64,000 bases of DNA from Saccharina japonica (GCA_008828725.1 MEHQ01002323.1:138179-202178), one strand, 5' to 3'. Positions 10,289-22,205 are shown, numbered from the stretch's first letter. Translations and numbers: made by a program. Notes: a model not told the origin generated them from the letters alone.

Positions 10289-11685
10289 CCGCCGGCGGCT
10301 TCAGCCCCAACTCCGATAAGGTCGCCGCCCTCGTCAAGATGCCCATGCCGAAAAATAAGAAGCAGGTACGCTCACTGCTTGGAGGCATCAACTACTACGG
10401 CAAGTTCCTTCCCAACCTTTCGCGGCGCCTTCGCCCCATTAACGCCTTGCTGAAACAGGGCGCCGCCTTCGACTTCACCTCCGCCATGGAGACCACCGTT
10501 CGCGACATCCTTCGCGACCTCACCAAACCACCGATCCTGGTCTACCCAGACTGGGATGCCGTCGCCGACAACTCCCGCCCCTTCAGGCTATACTGCGACG
10601 CCAGCCTCGACGGCTTCGGCGCCACGCTGGAGCAAGAGCAGCCCGACGGCTCCGTCCGTCCTCTCATCTACATCAGCCGCGCGAACCTCGACTCCGAACG
10701 TTCGTGGACGCCCCTCGATCTTGAGGCCGGAAGCATCGCTTGGGCGATAAAAAGGCTGCGCGGCCATCTCTGGTCCACAAAATTCCACATTTACTCGGAT
10801 CATAAGGCGTTGGAGAATATCGCCAAGGTAGGCGAACACAACCCTCGCGTCCGGCGATGGATTGAGTTCCTCTCGGCGTACTCCTTCGTCCTCAAGTACC
10901 GCAAAGGCACCAGCAACGGCAACGCCGACTTCCTTTCCCGCCTTCCGCAACCAGCCACCGAAGCTGAACGCACCGGACCGAATCGCCTTACCGGTCCCGA
11001 CACCGTTGGCATCTACCTGATACGCCCCTGCGGTTTCACGCCATGCGAACCATCCACGCCGGGCATCGGCTTGGGTGGGCTCGTACCCCCACCTTCCCGC
11101 CCTATCCCAACCATCCAGCCCCTCCCTTTCGCCACCGACGACTTCACCGATCCGTCTCCTGGGACCACGACTGGAGCGCGTCGTCTCCTCACCGCCCCCC
11201 AACACCTTCGTCGTGCCTGTATCGGCCCATCACACCGTCGACGGACCACCTCCATGCCCCGAGAAAGCCGCCGTAGACACCGGCGCTCCTCCAGGCTCGG
11301 CTTCCAGGCCGCCCGTCGTCTCCCCGCCGTCCACCATTGGCGCCACGATCCCAGCTCCTCCGGACCTCATCTCTTCTCGGACACGTCATCGCGCCGCCGC
11401 TGCCACGGGAACCCCCCGAGCCGCCATCGACTATGGCTTTGGCCGCCGACCACAACCAACCGCTCCCAACACACCTGCACCTACCCGTCGCACATCAGCG
11501 CCCCCAACCACGGCCCGACCGAGGCCTCTCCAAACGACACCACCTCCAGCCACAGCCCCAGCGCAACCTGCGCCACCGATGCCTCCGACACCTACCCAAA
11601 CACGGCCGACGCCTTCGACCGACCCTTCCCTGCCGACCCCATCGTCGCCGGTCCCGCTCTCGGAGCCGGACGTCACACCCGATGA
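10285..11685 (+). pseudogene. pol: RT thumb, RNase H and linker
   Basis: The 466-codon open frame starts with the RT thumb (KKQVRSLLGGINYYGKFLPN). It continues into the Ty3-type RNase H: YCDASLDGFGATLEQ with the first Asp, DLEAGSIAWAIKRLRGHLW with the Glu, YSDHKALE with the second Asp, and KGTSNGNADFLSR with the last Asp. All four catalytic positions are present. RNase H removes the RNA strand during reverse transcription. From about residue 235 the frame runs into Pro/Ser/Arg-rich sequence with no domain. The integrase lies in a different frame, so the frame change occurs somewhere between about 11000 and 11680. Confidence 0.85.
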
Positions 11686-13088
11686 TGACCCCCACCTACT
11701 CGCCCGTATCGAGCACCGCACCTTCAGCTACTGGACACGAGAACAACGTGATGAGTCCCTATGCTCTGCCGTCATCCGTTTTCTATCGCTCGGATCCCCT
11801 TCACCGTCACCACCCGACCTTCTCGACTTCATCCCCTCGACTCGGCGTCCACAACTCTCAGACGTTCTCGGCCTTGCCGCCAAAAGTACACTCCACCGCA
11901 CCGACGACGACACCGCCCTTCTGGTACAACGACCACCCAACCCCCCTCCACCCACACCGTGCATCTACGTTCCAATGTTGATGCGCCCCTGGGTCCTACA
12001 GACATGCCACGCCACTACTTCCCTACACCTGGAAGTTACACGAACGGTGCGCATGATGGCACGTTTTTTCTGGTGGGTCGGAATGGACGTTCCCGCCCGC
12101 TAGTGGATACGCCGCTGCCTCATGTGCCAGGCCCGCAAGACATCCCGCCAAACTGTCCGGTGGCCCATCCTCTCCCTCCCTTTACCCAACGGCCCTGACA
12201 TCACTGTCAGCGTCGATTACTTCGGCCCTTTGCCCCTCACCCCACGCGGAAACGTCCACATCCTACTCTTCGCCGACCGTTTCAGCCGCCGCGCCGACAT
12301 GTTCGCTGTCTCCGCAGCTCAGTTCACGGCCGCCGGCACCGCCGACATCTTCATCGACAAGTACATCACCCTTTGGGGGTGTCCAGTGACACTCCTCTCG
12401 GGCAACGGCCTACAGTTTACGTCGAAGCTCGCCCGCGCCGTCTACGACCGCCTTGGCGTCAACAAGGTCAACACCAGCGCCTACCACCCCTGCACTAACG
12501 GCGACGTCGAGCGCGTCAACCACGTCCTGGCCCAGATGCTCCCCATGGTCGGCAACAAAAACCAAACCGACTGGGACCTCCTGCTGCCGCACGTCTGTTC
12601 GGCCTACAACAACTCCGTGAACGCCGCCACCGGGCTTGCGCCCAATCAAGTCCACATCGGCCGCCTTCCCCGCCTCCCGCTCTCCGTCTTCGAACCCGAC
12701 AACGTCGGCGTTCACCAGAGCCTGGAGCGCGACCACCTCACCTACATCAACTTCGCCACCGAACGACAACAATGCGCCTACTCCCTCGTCCGCGAGCTCT
12801 ACCACATCACCACCTCGCGCCTGCAGCGCTGGAACGCCCCCATCATGGCCGCCCTCTCAGCCTCCCCTCCTTTCACCATAGGCGGCTGGGCCTGGGTCTA
12901 CAACTCCACCTCCACCATCCGCCAGGGCGTCAAAAAAGACACCGACGCAACCGTGCTGAAGACCAAGCTCGCCCTCAACTGGAACGGGCCCTTCAAGATC
13001 CTCGCCGTGGGCCCGGCGCCCGCCTCAGACACCCCCGACAACCGCCCCCTACACGACAAACTATCTCTTCCCCGACCTACCTTCCGAT
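11686..13088 (+). pseudogene. int: Integrase with internal stop and a lost catalytic Asp
   Basis: The frame is the one open from 11075. The zinc-binding N-terminal domain shows TCHATTSLHLEVTRT then CLMCQARK, giving the HHCC pattern. An in-frame TAG at 12101-12103 interrupts it between the His and Cys pairs. The catalytic core follows: VDYFGPLP with the first Asp, LLSGNGLQFTS where the family has LLSDNG, and NGDVERVNHV with the Glu. The second Asp is therefore Gly (GGC for GAC at about 12401). Integrase inserts the cDNA into chromosomes. The frame is lost near 13065-13090, where the chromodomain continues in another frame. Confidence 0.85.
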
Positions 13089-13973
13089 CTTCCTGGATGG
13101 GACTCCAAGCCCCGCGTCTCCGTAAAACGACGCAAGCCTTGCCGGAGCCCCGACGACACCACCGACCTTCCCAAGTACCTGCCTGCGGACCTCACCACCT
13201 ACGTACTCACCGCCTCCGCCGCCAAATCTCCGCCCTACCACGTTACGACCGACGACGTCACACCGCCACCGGAGCGCCTCGACGTCGAGCGGATCACCGG
13301 CCATCAACTCGTACGCGGTCGCGACGGGGTTATCGCCGTCCTCTACGAGACCCACTGGGCCGGACTTCTCAGCCCCTCCTGGGAACGGGAACTGGATCTT
13401 CAACATGTCAGGCGCCATATTCTCCTTTACTGGTCCGGAACACCGTCACAGCACCGACAAGCCAACCTCTTGTACAGACAAATGCGCATCGGTGCCGCAC
13501 ACCGGGAACTCTCACGGTCGCAAGGCCAAATATTTCTCGCTCCCGGCTACTCCCTGGTCTCCCGCGACCTCTGGCTCCGCAACTTCAGTTTGACCACTCT
13601 CCCCTCTGGGGCACACGTTTGGTACAAGGCGCGCGACGGCCTCTGGTGGCTTGGCAAAATTTCCCACCGCGCGCCCTTGGACACCTCTTCGGACAGCCCC
13701 CCGGACTCTTCCCCGGACGGTTCCTACATCATCCGTTTCCTGGACGACCCCGGCCCCATCAAGATCGACCTTCAGCGCGCCCGCTACACTACTGCCCGGA
13801 ACGCCATCTCTGGATCGTGGTGTTTACAACGCCATGGGACTGGAAGCATAGCCCGTGGGGTACTCCGGAGCATAGACACGCCCCGTGGAACCCCCATCGC
13901 TCCAGCCCCCCCCCCCCTAGTTAGCCTTCAGATATCTTCGCGTTCTTGGTTCGGGATAGTTTTACTTCCGTAG
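13089..13973 (+). pseudogene. Chromodomain-like plus Tudor/SH3-like C-terminal region of integrase
   Basis: This frame stays open from 13089 to the TAG or TAA near 13971. It starts LPGWDSKPRVSVKRR, then has a chromodomain-like segment (ERITGHQLVRGRDG, VLYETHWAGLLSPSWERE, about 13270-13400). After a spacer comes GAHVWYKARDGLWWLGKI with YIIRFLDDPGPIKIDL (about 13605-13780), which looks like a Tudor/Agenet-type SH3-like barrel. In chromoviruses the integrase chromodomain directs insertion to particular chromatin. The added Tudor-like module suggests a second histone- or methyl-mark reader. Both calls are by pattern only, and the chromodomain aromatic cage is not fully clear. Confidence 0.6.
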
Positions 13974-15477
13974 TATAGCATAGTTCTTTTAGACGTAGCA
14001 TCCAATTAATCTTCTGGGATAGTCTTCAATAAGCGACAGTAGTTAGTTCTTCCGGGTTATATCCACCTTAGGTGTGTTCCGCCAGCGGTACCCCCGCTTT
14101 TCGACTGGTTTTGTTTTATGTTTGGTAGCACCTATTCTCTTTTCTGGCATGCATCCTGGCCCTCACCTGCCCCAACCCGTGGCAGATGGACCGTGATTGA
14201 ATAGCGTTCTTCTAGCGTGCTGGGTTTCTACTTTGAAATTCTTCACCATCACTAACGCCCACCTTGTGCTTGCAGCTACAATCCGGGCGTCATGGCGTAA
14301 TTTTCTGAGTTTCTAGTTTTGGATTATCAGTTCTATAACATCTCCGGTCTCGCCGGTCCCCATCTTCATAAGATCTCCGGACCTTAGCGACACCGGTTTT
14401 CTGGATTTCGGTTTTAGTGACTTTTCCCTCCACCACCCTCGTTGCATCTCCGTTGCCTTGGCCCCTCATGCAGGCTAACAGACCACCACATTACCGTCTC
14501 CACGGTTGGTGCGTCCGTTCCACAGTAAAGTGGACCGCAATGGACTTCAATTGTTGCGTTATCTTTGCTATTGGTTCGTCTATTGTGTCTTCTCGTTTCC
14601 AACACCTACCAACGCGTTTCTTCTCGCGACCGGTTCCGCTCCCATGTAGCTACCATAGCTGACTTATGTGCGTGTTATACGGTAGGGACACATTTCGTCC
14701 ACGTCGAGCTAGTCGACTTAGGTCTACACATCCGGTATATTCTTTCTGGCGGTTTATTTAGTGCATTGGCTCTGATTGGCCCCCCTTGCTACGCTTACTA
14801 GCGTTGCTCCCCTGATACTTGACCGCTTCATAGTGGCACAATGTTCACTCCCTTTCTAGGACCCGTCAACCCCTTGGTTACAATCTTAGGAAATTCCACG
14901 GTAATCTTGCCGTGTCCCCTTCGCCTTATGCATCATGTTTTTGTTTTGGATTCGACTTCTGTATCTTGTTTGTCCTTCGGATCGCTTCGACCATAGCGAG
15001 TAGTTATCCCTGCGATACCCCTCTGGACTGTGTTTTGTGTTCCATGCTAAGTAGCCTCCATCGCTTCCACTAGGACTCGATGATTAGCCTCGCACTCGTA
15101 TCTCCTTCAGGTCATTTAGACCCCTGGACATATGGGCCCCCGCACATACGGCTGTACCCTGAGTCCCGCTTTCTTCTACGTTTGCCTTGGTACCTCTTTA
15201 GCTTCGTTTCGGGTTTATTGTGTCTGCTTTGTCTTGATTTCGACCCCCTGTTGTTCTTGTTTTGGTCATGACCCCTCCCTCAGCGGTCGCTTCTATCGTT
15301 GACCCTATCCGTGATGCTTAGGCCTCACTACGAGGTGTGGGAGAATCTATAGCCTCATTTTGATTGTTTTGAATAGCCGCATCTTCGACCCCCCTCTCTC
15401 GGTCTTTTAGGATGAACTTTGTTATCATCCATTGACCATCGTGTGGTCTGCATATACGACTATTCAGGGTGGGCTAA
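13974..15477 (+). other. Long non-coding 3' region of the retrotransposon
   Basis: About 1.5 kb lies between the last pol stop and the 3' LTR without any ORF above about 80 codons. It is T-rich and quite different in composition from the C-rich coding part. The polypurine tract should lie at the right end; only CAGGGTGGGCTAA at 15465-15477 is present, a weak candidate. I recognise no RNA gene in it. Confidence 0.55.
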
Positions 15478-15985
15478 TGTAATGTGGTGCTCTACAGCTA
15501 TAGATGGGACACCGCAAAGATTGTTCGCGTGTTCTCTTTGGTAGACCAGACAGGCCTAGAGGAACGTTCTGAACCATCAGAAGATTCCATAATGTCGGAC
15601 CTCCCGATAGGAACTAGAGAAGTTCTCATAAAGCAGATAGGAATGTTCTTATAGGAGGACATTCCCATAATAAGCGGATAGACCGTAGATTTAAGAAGTA
15701 GACCTAACCGAGTAACGGACTTCTTATATTAGCGGAGATTTATAACAGCCCGACTACCGGGCCATTGGAGAAGAGAGCCCGAGAGCCTGGAAGAGGCTCT
15801 CGCACCTCTCGCCTCCTCTCCCACTTCTCATCTTTCCCCTCATCTTCCAGCCATCATCAGAGGTTAACTAATAATAACAAGAGGTCTTTCCATATCGAAG
15901 AAGAAGCTCGCTTTCAAGCTCAAGCAACGAACAAGCGTATCTCCATTCCCTTCTATCATCGTCTCTACTCGGTCACCACTTCACA
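15478..15985 (+). repeat. 3' LTR
   Basis: It begins TGTAATGTGGTGCTC, as the 5' LTR does, and ends about CTTCACA at 15985. The first 343 bases are identical to the 5' LTR with the nested insert removed, whereas the last 160 differ by many indels. Length is about 508 bp. No 5-bp duplication matches across the two outer ends. Confidence 0.85.
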
Positions 15986-16918
15986 TGAGCAATTTTCAGA
16001 GTTCCGGTATGAGCGGTTGCTTCTGGATCGCACATTAAAAAAAACGGAGGGGGGGGGGAGGTGTTACAGTCGCGGAGCGCGACCGGTAGATATGTCGACC
16101 GCTTTTCCGTTTATGTGTTTTGGGGAAGGCGTTAACACGCGGGGGGGGGGAAGGGGCAGTGCAGCCCCTTGTCCCCCCCCCCCTTTCTTTGGCTGTTTGT
16201 TTAGGCATAAGGGAAGCGGGGGCACGCGGGGGGGGGAAAGGAGCAGAGCAGACCTTCCCCCCCCCAATCGGCTATTTTACATTTAATTCAAAGCATCTTT
16301 CGTGGAAGTAACAACCAAAGTCTATTATGCTTGGCTTTCAACCGTTTTTGGCTATTTATTTTGTCTAAACCACTTGCCTACAGTGTGCCTCGCTCTCCAC
16401 TGCGTCTGCGGCCGCTCTTTCGTTGTTTCATTTTCTTCCAAGCCTTTTCACAATTCACTTGAACTCTATTCAACCATTTTACGCAACTGGGTACGTACGT
16501 CTTCAGAGTGATACGACCATCCACCTATATACTGTCGTATGTATGCGTCCACAGCAGTATCAACATACCTGGTACGTATTATATAATATGTATGTTTACT
16601 CTAATACGCTGAGACCAAGTAAAACACACATACATGCTTGCCGCCAGAACCCTCGGCCTCTAAATATCCCTGACCCCCGACCCTGCTTCCGATCCCACCC
16701 GGATCTGAGCCCTCCAAACATAGTGTGGACACGTTTAAGTGTATAGTTGGGCGCCGACAAGTGTGCCTGTGGTTGTCACTATCCCTAGAAACGGGCACGA
16801 TGTGATTTTGGCCAATCTATCCCGTGCTGGCTCGTGGGATGTTGTTTTGACTCGATTCCATGCTGTACCCGTTCTTGACTCCAACCGGAGTGGGTGTACC
16901 CGTTTTTTATTATTGCCC
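15986..16918. other. Non-coding
   Basis: No gene is recognised. The stretch contains G runs (about 16050, 16141, 16230) and ordinary AT-rich sequence. Open frames around 16064-16311 arise from the G and C runs. Confidence 0.5.
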
Positions 16919-17015
16919 TTAACCCTCATAGGACTGCAGTCCCGTTTTGGGGACAAATTACTTAGAATTAGAGTGGTTTGTCCCCAAAACGGGACTGCAG
17001 TTCTAAAAGGGTTAC
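16919..17015. mobile_element. piggyBac-like MITE, family P copy 1
   Basis: This 97-bp element begins TTAACCCTCATAGGACTGCAGTC and ends GACTGCAGTTCTAAAAGGGTTAC. The arms are near-complementary around GTCCCGTTTTGGGGACAAA / TTTGTCCCCAAAACGGGAC. Ends starting CCCT inside a TTAA target are the hallmark of piggyBac-type elements. Further copies lie at 30508-30604 and 60898-60995, with diverged relatives at 28647-28734, 30437-30511 and near 61180-61243. Confidence 0.7.
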
Positions 17016-17078
17016 GTAAATAAATAAATAATTTTTTGCGAAAGGGGATAATTCATTAATTGAGGGAAAGGGGGAGAA

Positions 17079-17227
17079 CAATATGTAGGGACCACACATT
17101 GCTCGTAAAAATAGGTACATGTATAGATTTTTGTGTGTGTGTGCCGCAGGTAAATAAGACCAAATATTGTTAGTAAACATGCAATAGGTAAATATATAGG
17201 TTTTAGTGTGTACCGCAGGTACTATTT
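17079..17227. repeat. Dispersed inverted-repeat family K (two adjacent copies)
   Basis: Two adjacent copies carry the pattern GGACCAAATATTGTTAGTAAA...GTGTGTACCGCAGGTACTATTTA. The outer parts are complementary (TAAATAGGACC / GGTCCTATTTA). Other copies are near 25826-25905, 26497-26575 (palindrome arm), 44551-44621 and 58769-58821. It is probably a MITE; no transposase is present. Confidence 0.55.
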
Positions 17228-20199
17228 ATTTACGGCGCCCCGTAACAATAGTATATACCCATATGATGAGGCGCAACGAAGTAGTGGAGACGGCTCGACA
17301 CGGCGAAGCTGTAAATCTCTCACCAGCACCCGTATAATACCACTCTGGGCGCGTGCTACGATACGATAGAGGTAAAGGTATACCTTTTTTTGGCTGAAAC
17401 GTTTTTTTAATGACGGCGTTCCTTAACACCCCAAACCGTCGAAATTCCATTTATTCATGTTGTTGGAATGTTTTTTTTTTTCATTTTATACTTAATTGAG
17501 CCATGGGATTGTTCATCGGGTACACATTGTAGCACTTATGTTTTCCTTTTAAAAAAAAACAGTTTTTACTTGCTATTAATAGAGCTGTTTAAGCGACCAC
17601 CCTCAGACGGCAAAACATGGTGCGCCTCTATCATAGCACGCATCTATCTCTGGTCCGAAAATAGAAGAAACGCTTGTGTATTAATAATGAATGAAAACGG
17701 TCCTTATGTTCATGTAAATAGTGGTATATACCTGGTATATACCTGCAATCTGCCTCTCCTCATCGAGATCAACATCGAGCTCCGAATCGATTCCAAAAGC
17801 GCCAATCATTAAAAAAAAAACAAAGCGTTTCCTTCCAGAAAAAAAAAGAGGAAAAGTTACAGTTAAACCGATGGGAAAACTGTGCGGCTTCTCTCTGCAC
17901 AAGAAAAAAAAAAAAAAAACATTACAGCACAGCAGTAGCCAATGGGAACACAACGCGTCTTCTCTTAAGGTACAGTATCCTTTTACCACCGCCGCTCCGA
18001 CCTCCGACCATCGAGTCCAAAAAGTGCCAGTCACCTTGCAAACAAGAAAGTTTCCTTCGATCCTCCCCCCGCCCAAAAAAAAAGAGGATGTATTTTGGCC
18101 AGATGGGAAAACAGAGAGGCATCTTGTCCTACTACTACTGCCGCCTGTACCCTCTTTTCTTTTTAAATCAAGGCAAGCGCAACGACCTACAAGCGCAGAG
18201 TAGTAGTAGTAGCCGCAAAGCAGTAGTAGTAGTGCGTCTTGGATCGTCAGCTTCATGCAAGGTAGTCAAGACACCCAAACGATCGATGTTTTTTTTATGG
18301 CTCAAGACGTTTATCATCTATCCTCACCACACAAAATCCCGAACCGGCATGTAACTGTCAAACTGAAGGAGGCATGACGAACACGTCTAACATTTTTTGG
18401 CTATCCCCCCCCCCCGAGACTTAACTCTCAGACTGATAATTAGCCACCCGCCCGGAAAAAAAAACATCCGCTTTTTCTGATTTTTCCTTATCGGACCGAA
18501 AGACACTCGTATTATTAGTATCTCGCCCGTAGAATGCACTCGTAGGCAAATGGCTTTCAATCCAGCCTTTGCCGAGCCCCCATCCCATTCTGGTCGAGAG
18601 GAATCCCTCACCAAGCCTCGCCCAGTGGGGCAGGGAGGCACGGCGCGCGCGGCGAGAGTTCCCCCTAGGGGAAACGTCGAGGTTCCGCCGCACCCGGGGA
18701 CGATAGAGTCCCATCCCCGGATCATAAATCCTTCCAAACCTTTACAATTCCAATAAACCGCCGGGGGGACGACAATATAACCTCGGGTAGTGCCGAAAAG
18801 AGCGTTGGATTCGCACAGAGGGGTTACGATCGGTTTTTTTTTTTCGGCGCTCGTTTTTCTCGATAACGTTGTCGTAGGGGTTTTGCTGAAAGTCGAACAT
18901 TTAATTTTTGGAAAGTTCACCAAGAAAGATCGTTCCAAAAACGACGCATTGTTCGGTATTTTGGCAAAACCTTCATCTTCCCGTTTTGGGGGGGAAAAAA
19001 ATGACGAGATGTACGAAAAAGCGCGGGGCGGGGGATCCCGTTCCCGTTCAAGCTTAACCGTCTCTCAACACCTACACTACTGCGCAGGTACACCCAGCAA
19101 ATACGTTAATCTGCTACGTAATTACCTCACCTCTTGCAGGATAAGAATCCATCCACCAGAAAGAGAAGAAACGAAAAAAAAAAAATGGAACACCATGTCC
19201 ACAGACACGAAAACAAACTAACAACCGAGTGCATCGACTACGTCAGATCGAGCAGGTTGCGGAGGGGGGGGGGGGGGGGGATTTTTTTTGCTAAAAACAA
19301 GAAAAAACAGAACGCCAACTGCAGGAGTTAGTTAGTTACAAAAACAAAAATCTCGAATCGGAGACCTCGTATAATAGTAAGGACAGAGATTTGCTTAGAA
19401 AAAACAAAATGCAGCTACTCGTAGGTACTTACGTGGACGTACAACGATTTCGACATTGTATGTAGTAGAAACAGCCGAATTTGTAGCGCTTGATCGAGAC
19501 ATGGCCGAGTTTTTTTTTCTTCCAAGATGTACTTGTACAACACGCGTTTCGTCTTTCTCTTATCGTTCTCTAGAGCGTACACCCGAACATTCCATAGCCA
19601 CCATTAGTAGGTAAGGTATTCGTTCACTTTTGACACATATAAACAACAGAGTTACAGACTTCTGCTGGTTCTCTGGTAACTGCGGTACGGCTGGTGTACA
19701 GCGAGATTCACAAAAAAACATACTGATACCCTTTTTTTTGGGGGGGGGGGGGTCGACCATTACCCCTTGAAATCTCAAAATAAAAACAAAATAAACTTGA
19801 AAAAAATGAAAATGGAAGCAACAAACACAAAACAACAAAAGAGTATCACCACATCGTGAAGCCACCCCATACAAAAAGGCGGGCCTAATTACTATTCCTC
19901 CGGTATCAATGAAAAACAACACAGAGGCAGAAGGCCGTCCGCTTACGCACCTACACTCATCCAAACTTTGGATGTTGGCGACACTATTAGATGCATTGCT
20001 TGCTGTACAATTCAAAACACGACACCCACCCTACCCCAACTCCCCACCCCCCCCAGTCCTCTCGGGACACAAGGCTATAACTGCTACACGACGAGGTCCA
20101 ATATGCGCCCGACGCCCATACATCCCACGTCGTCTCTCGAATCAAAAGTCGAAGACAACAAAAAAAACGCACACTCGACGTCTGTCCAAACGGGCTTTT
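17228..20199. other. Non-coding, homopolymer-rich
   Basis: No gene is recognised over about 3 kb. The sequence has many A runs, a G/T block at 19263-19290 and a G12 run at about 19740. A GC-rich patch at 18540-18760 gives a 183-codon minus-strand frame (18387-18938) with no recognisable domain, which I do not call. Confidence 0.45.
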
Positions 20200-20910
20200 T
20201 TTTCGTCAAATTTCACAATCAACAAGACGTTCGCTCCATGTCCACTTCCGTCTCTCGAGTCGTAAGCCGACCAAAAAAAAACGTCCGTTTTGTTTTCATC
20301 TCCACTTCGTCGGCTTAAGCATCAAAAGAGTCTCTCTAAAAAAACGTTCAACTCCATGCCCACAAGGCAGGCGATCAAAACCGTTCAGCTCAAAAAGTCT
20401 ACTCCGTCTTTCCAAGTCAAGAGACACTCAAAAACGATCAACTCATGTTGTGCAGGATCTGTGTGTTTTCAGTACAGACCCAACCCGCGAAGCTTATCCT
20501 AGGCTCATCCAGATTATACGGCTCCCACCCGCCAAAGTGAGTTATAGCGTCTTTCAAGCCAGAGTCGCACAAAACCGTTCAACTCGATGTCTCTACTCTC
20601 CGTAGTTCAACTCTGACTCACTCAAAACGTCCAGCTCGATGTCTCTACTCGGTCTTTCAAAGCCAAACCCACTTAAAAAACGCTCTCGCTCGATGTACCC
20701 TCCGTCTTTCCAGTCACGGGCCGCAGACAAACGTTCAACTTGAGAAGCCCACTCGGTCTCTCTCAAGTCAAAAAGAGTCCATCAAAAACGTTCAAGTCAA
20801 TGTCCACTCCACTCCACTCCACTCCGTCTTTCAAGTCAGAGTCAACCAAAAACGCTCGCTCCATGTCTATATACCACGTCCCTCTCGAGCCAGAACGTCC
20901 CTCAAAAGCA
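20200..20910. repeat. Imperfect tandem repeat of about 60-70 bp
   Basis: Degenerate units recur in which CGTCTTTCAAGTCAGAGTC is followed by A-rich spacer, then ACGTTCAACTCGATGTCTCCACT. About ten units can be traced. No ORF with a domain is present. Confidence 0.6.
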
Positions 20911-21268
20911 TCCCACTCAAAAATACCCCCCCCCCCCCCCCCCCCCCCGTTTTTCGATGGTCAGAAAAAAAATTGGGAGCTCGCTGTATATTGTTTTATT
21001 TTTTTCCTGAGGTGTTCTTCCACTCGATAGTTTTTGTGGAGCCTGGTGTTTCTTCGTTGACAATGGCCTATTTAATGTGTTTTTAGCGGTGAGGGAACCT
21101 GGTAAAAACAACAACCAACCACATGCCCCCTCCGTCTCTCGAGTCAGAGTCCTCCAATCAAAAAAAAAGGACGGGGGGTGTAAGGTCACGCTGCCGACAC
21201 CATCCCCCGCGACCACATCAACTCGGACGACAGGCCACAATCGACTGCGTCCTTCCCCCCCCCCCCAC
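20911..21268. other. Non-coding with C22 run
   Basis: A run of 22 C lies at about 20927-20948, with shorter C runs at about 21249. I see no gene. Confidence 0.5.
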
Positions 21269-21496
21269 TCATTGAAGCTGTCATCCATGTGCAAGTCCGC
21301 CTGACAAGCGGTTCTTAGTAGGATGCAGCTCACCCTTCATGCGACTCGCCCAACACCTCACGGTGCTTCGCGCTTGGTGCTAGCAATGTCTGCCTGGTCG
21401 GTGAAAACCCGACATGCTCCGTCCCGGCATTGTAGGGATGCGAGGGTCTATGGTCATACGACTACGGCCATGCATGAAAATGAAGTACACCCCCTC
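21269..21496 (+). repeat. Dispersed repeat family R, full-length copy
   Basis: This 228-bp sequence starts CATTGAAGCTGTCATCCATG and runs through CTGCCTGGTCGGTGAAAAC and CCGTCCCGGCATTGTAGGGA to AATGAAGTACACCC. It is repeated, inverted, at 54735-54956, and in part at 55644-55771, 62095-62222 and 62228-62428. A diverged branch (CATCCCTTTCGAGACGGAG) occurs at about 54500-54562, 55024-55158 and 63273-63345. It could be a SINE or MITE; I see no clear polymerase III boxes. Confidence 0.7.
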
Positions 21497-22205
21497 CCCC
21501 CCCCCCCCCATCTACTCGACGTCATCAACTTGGCCTCGTCCACTTCATCCCTTCGACGAGTGCTCAAGTTGATGGCGATATGACATGACTTAGGCGATAG
21601 GCCATCATGCCTGATACGCAAAGATGTCGGGAGACAGGACTTTCAACCCTTGACAAGACAGCAGCTTTGCCTTGACATGCCGTGACTGACACCAAACTAC
21701 TAGGTTTTAGTGTGGAACACTTCGGCCATACACCCTTGACAGCGCATGTTTTGCCTTTGCTTGACATGTCTCCCGACATATTTGCCGATACGTATATAGC
21801 ACCTTTGTTTTATTTTTCTGTTTTTGCCCCAGAACAATGGTTATGATGTTTTACCATTAGTGACTTCATTCAACACAACTCACTCAAGGTGTGAGCAATT
21901 ATTTGCCCTATAAGGCGTACGCCTTATCGCCGGAATAATCAATTTGCGTTTTGTTGCTTTTTTCAGTATATTTCGATAAAATAACGCCCCCTCCCCTCCC
22001 CCCCCCATAAGCCTTGGTTGGCCCTCTTGCACCGTCGTGTTGGCATCGCGCTCTTTTCCGTCTTCTCAAGTTAAGTCAGGTTGTGGGTTGACTTACTTAG
22101 TAATGACTTACTAACAATACAGAGCTCGGTGAGTGAGGAGAGCCTCCGAGAATAGTTAAGTGAATATTCAGGTGTACGTACCTCTATTATGGAGGCATGC
22201 ATCCC
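21497..22205. other. Non-coding
   Basis: No gene is recognised. There is a C run at 21498-21509 and ordinary sequence, including several TTGACA-like repeats between 21630 and 21780. Confidence 0.45.

Larger units (their letters stand above)
3101..15985 (+). mobile_element. Ty3/gypsy LTR retrotransposon carrying a NADAR-domain ORF (defective)
   Basis: This 12.9-kb element is bounded by two related LTRs that start TGTAATGTGG. On the plus strand its order is gag with a CCHC knuckle, a NADAR-domain ORF, aspartic protease, reverse transcriptase, RNase H, integrase, chromodomain-like and Tudor-like modules, and a non-coding tail. RT-RNase H before integrase identifies Ty3/gypsy (Metaviridae-type). 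The pol part changes frame at least four times and contains in-frame stops, so this copy should not encode a working polyprotein. No matching target-site duplication is seen (TTTAG before, TGAGC after). I recognise neither a convincing tRNA primer-binding site nor a strong polypurine tract. Confidence 0.93.

Noticed and set aside
18387-18938. 183-codon minus-strand ORF in a GC-rich patch
   Set aside because: No domain, no homologous motif and no splice context; kept only as a note.
20200-20910. CRISPR-like array of spaced repeats
   Set aside because: The repeats are degenerate with no constant unit and spacer length, and the DNA is eukaryotic with introns.
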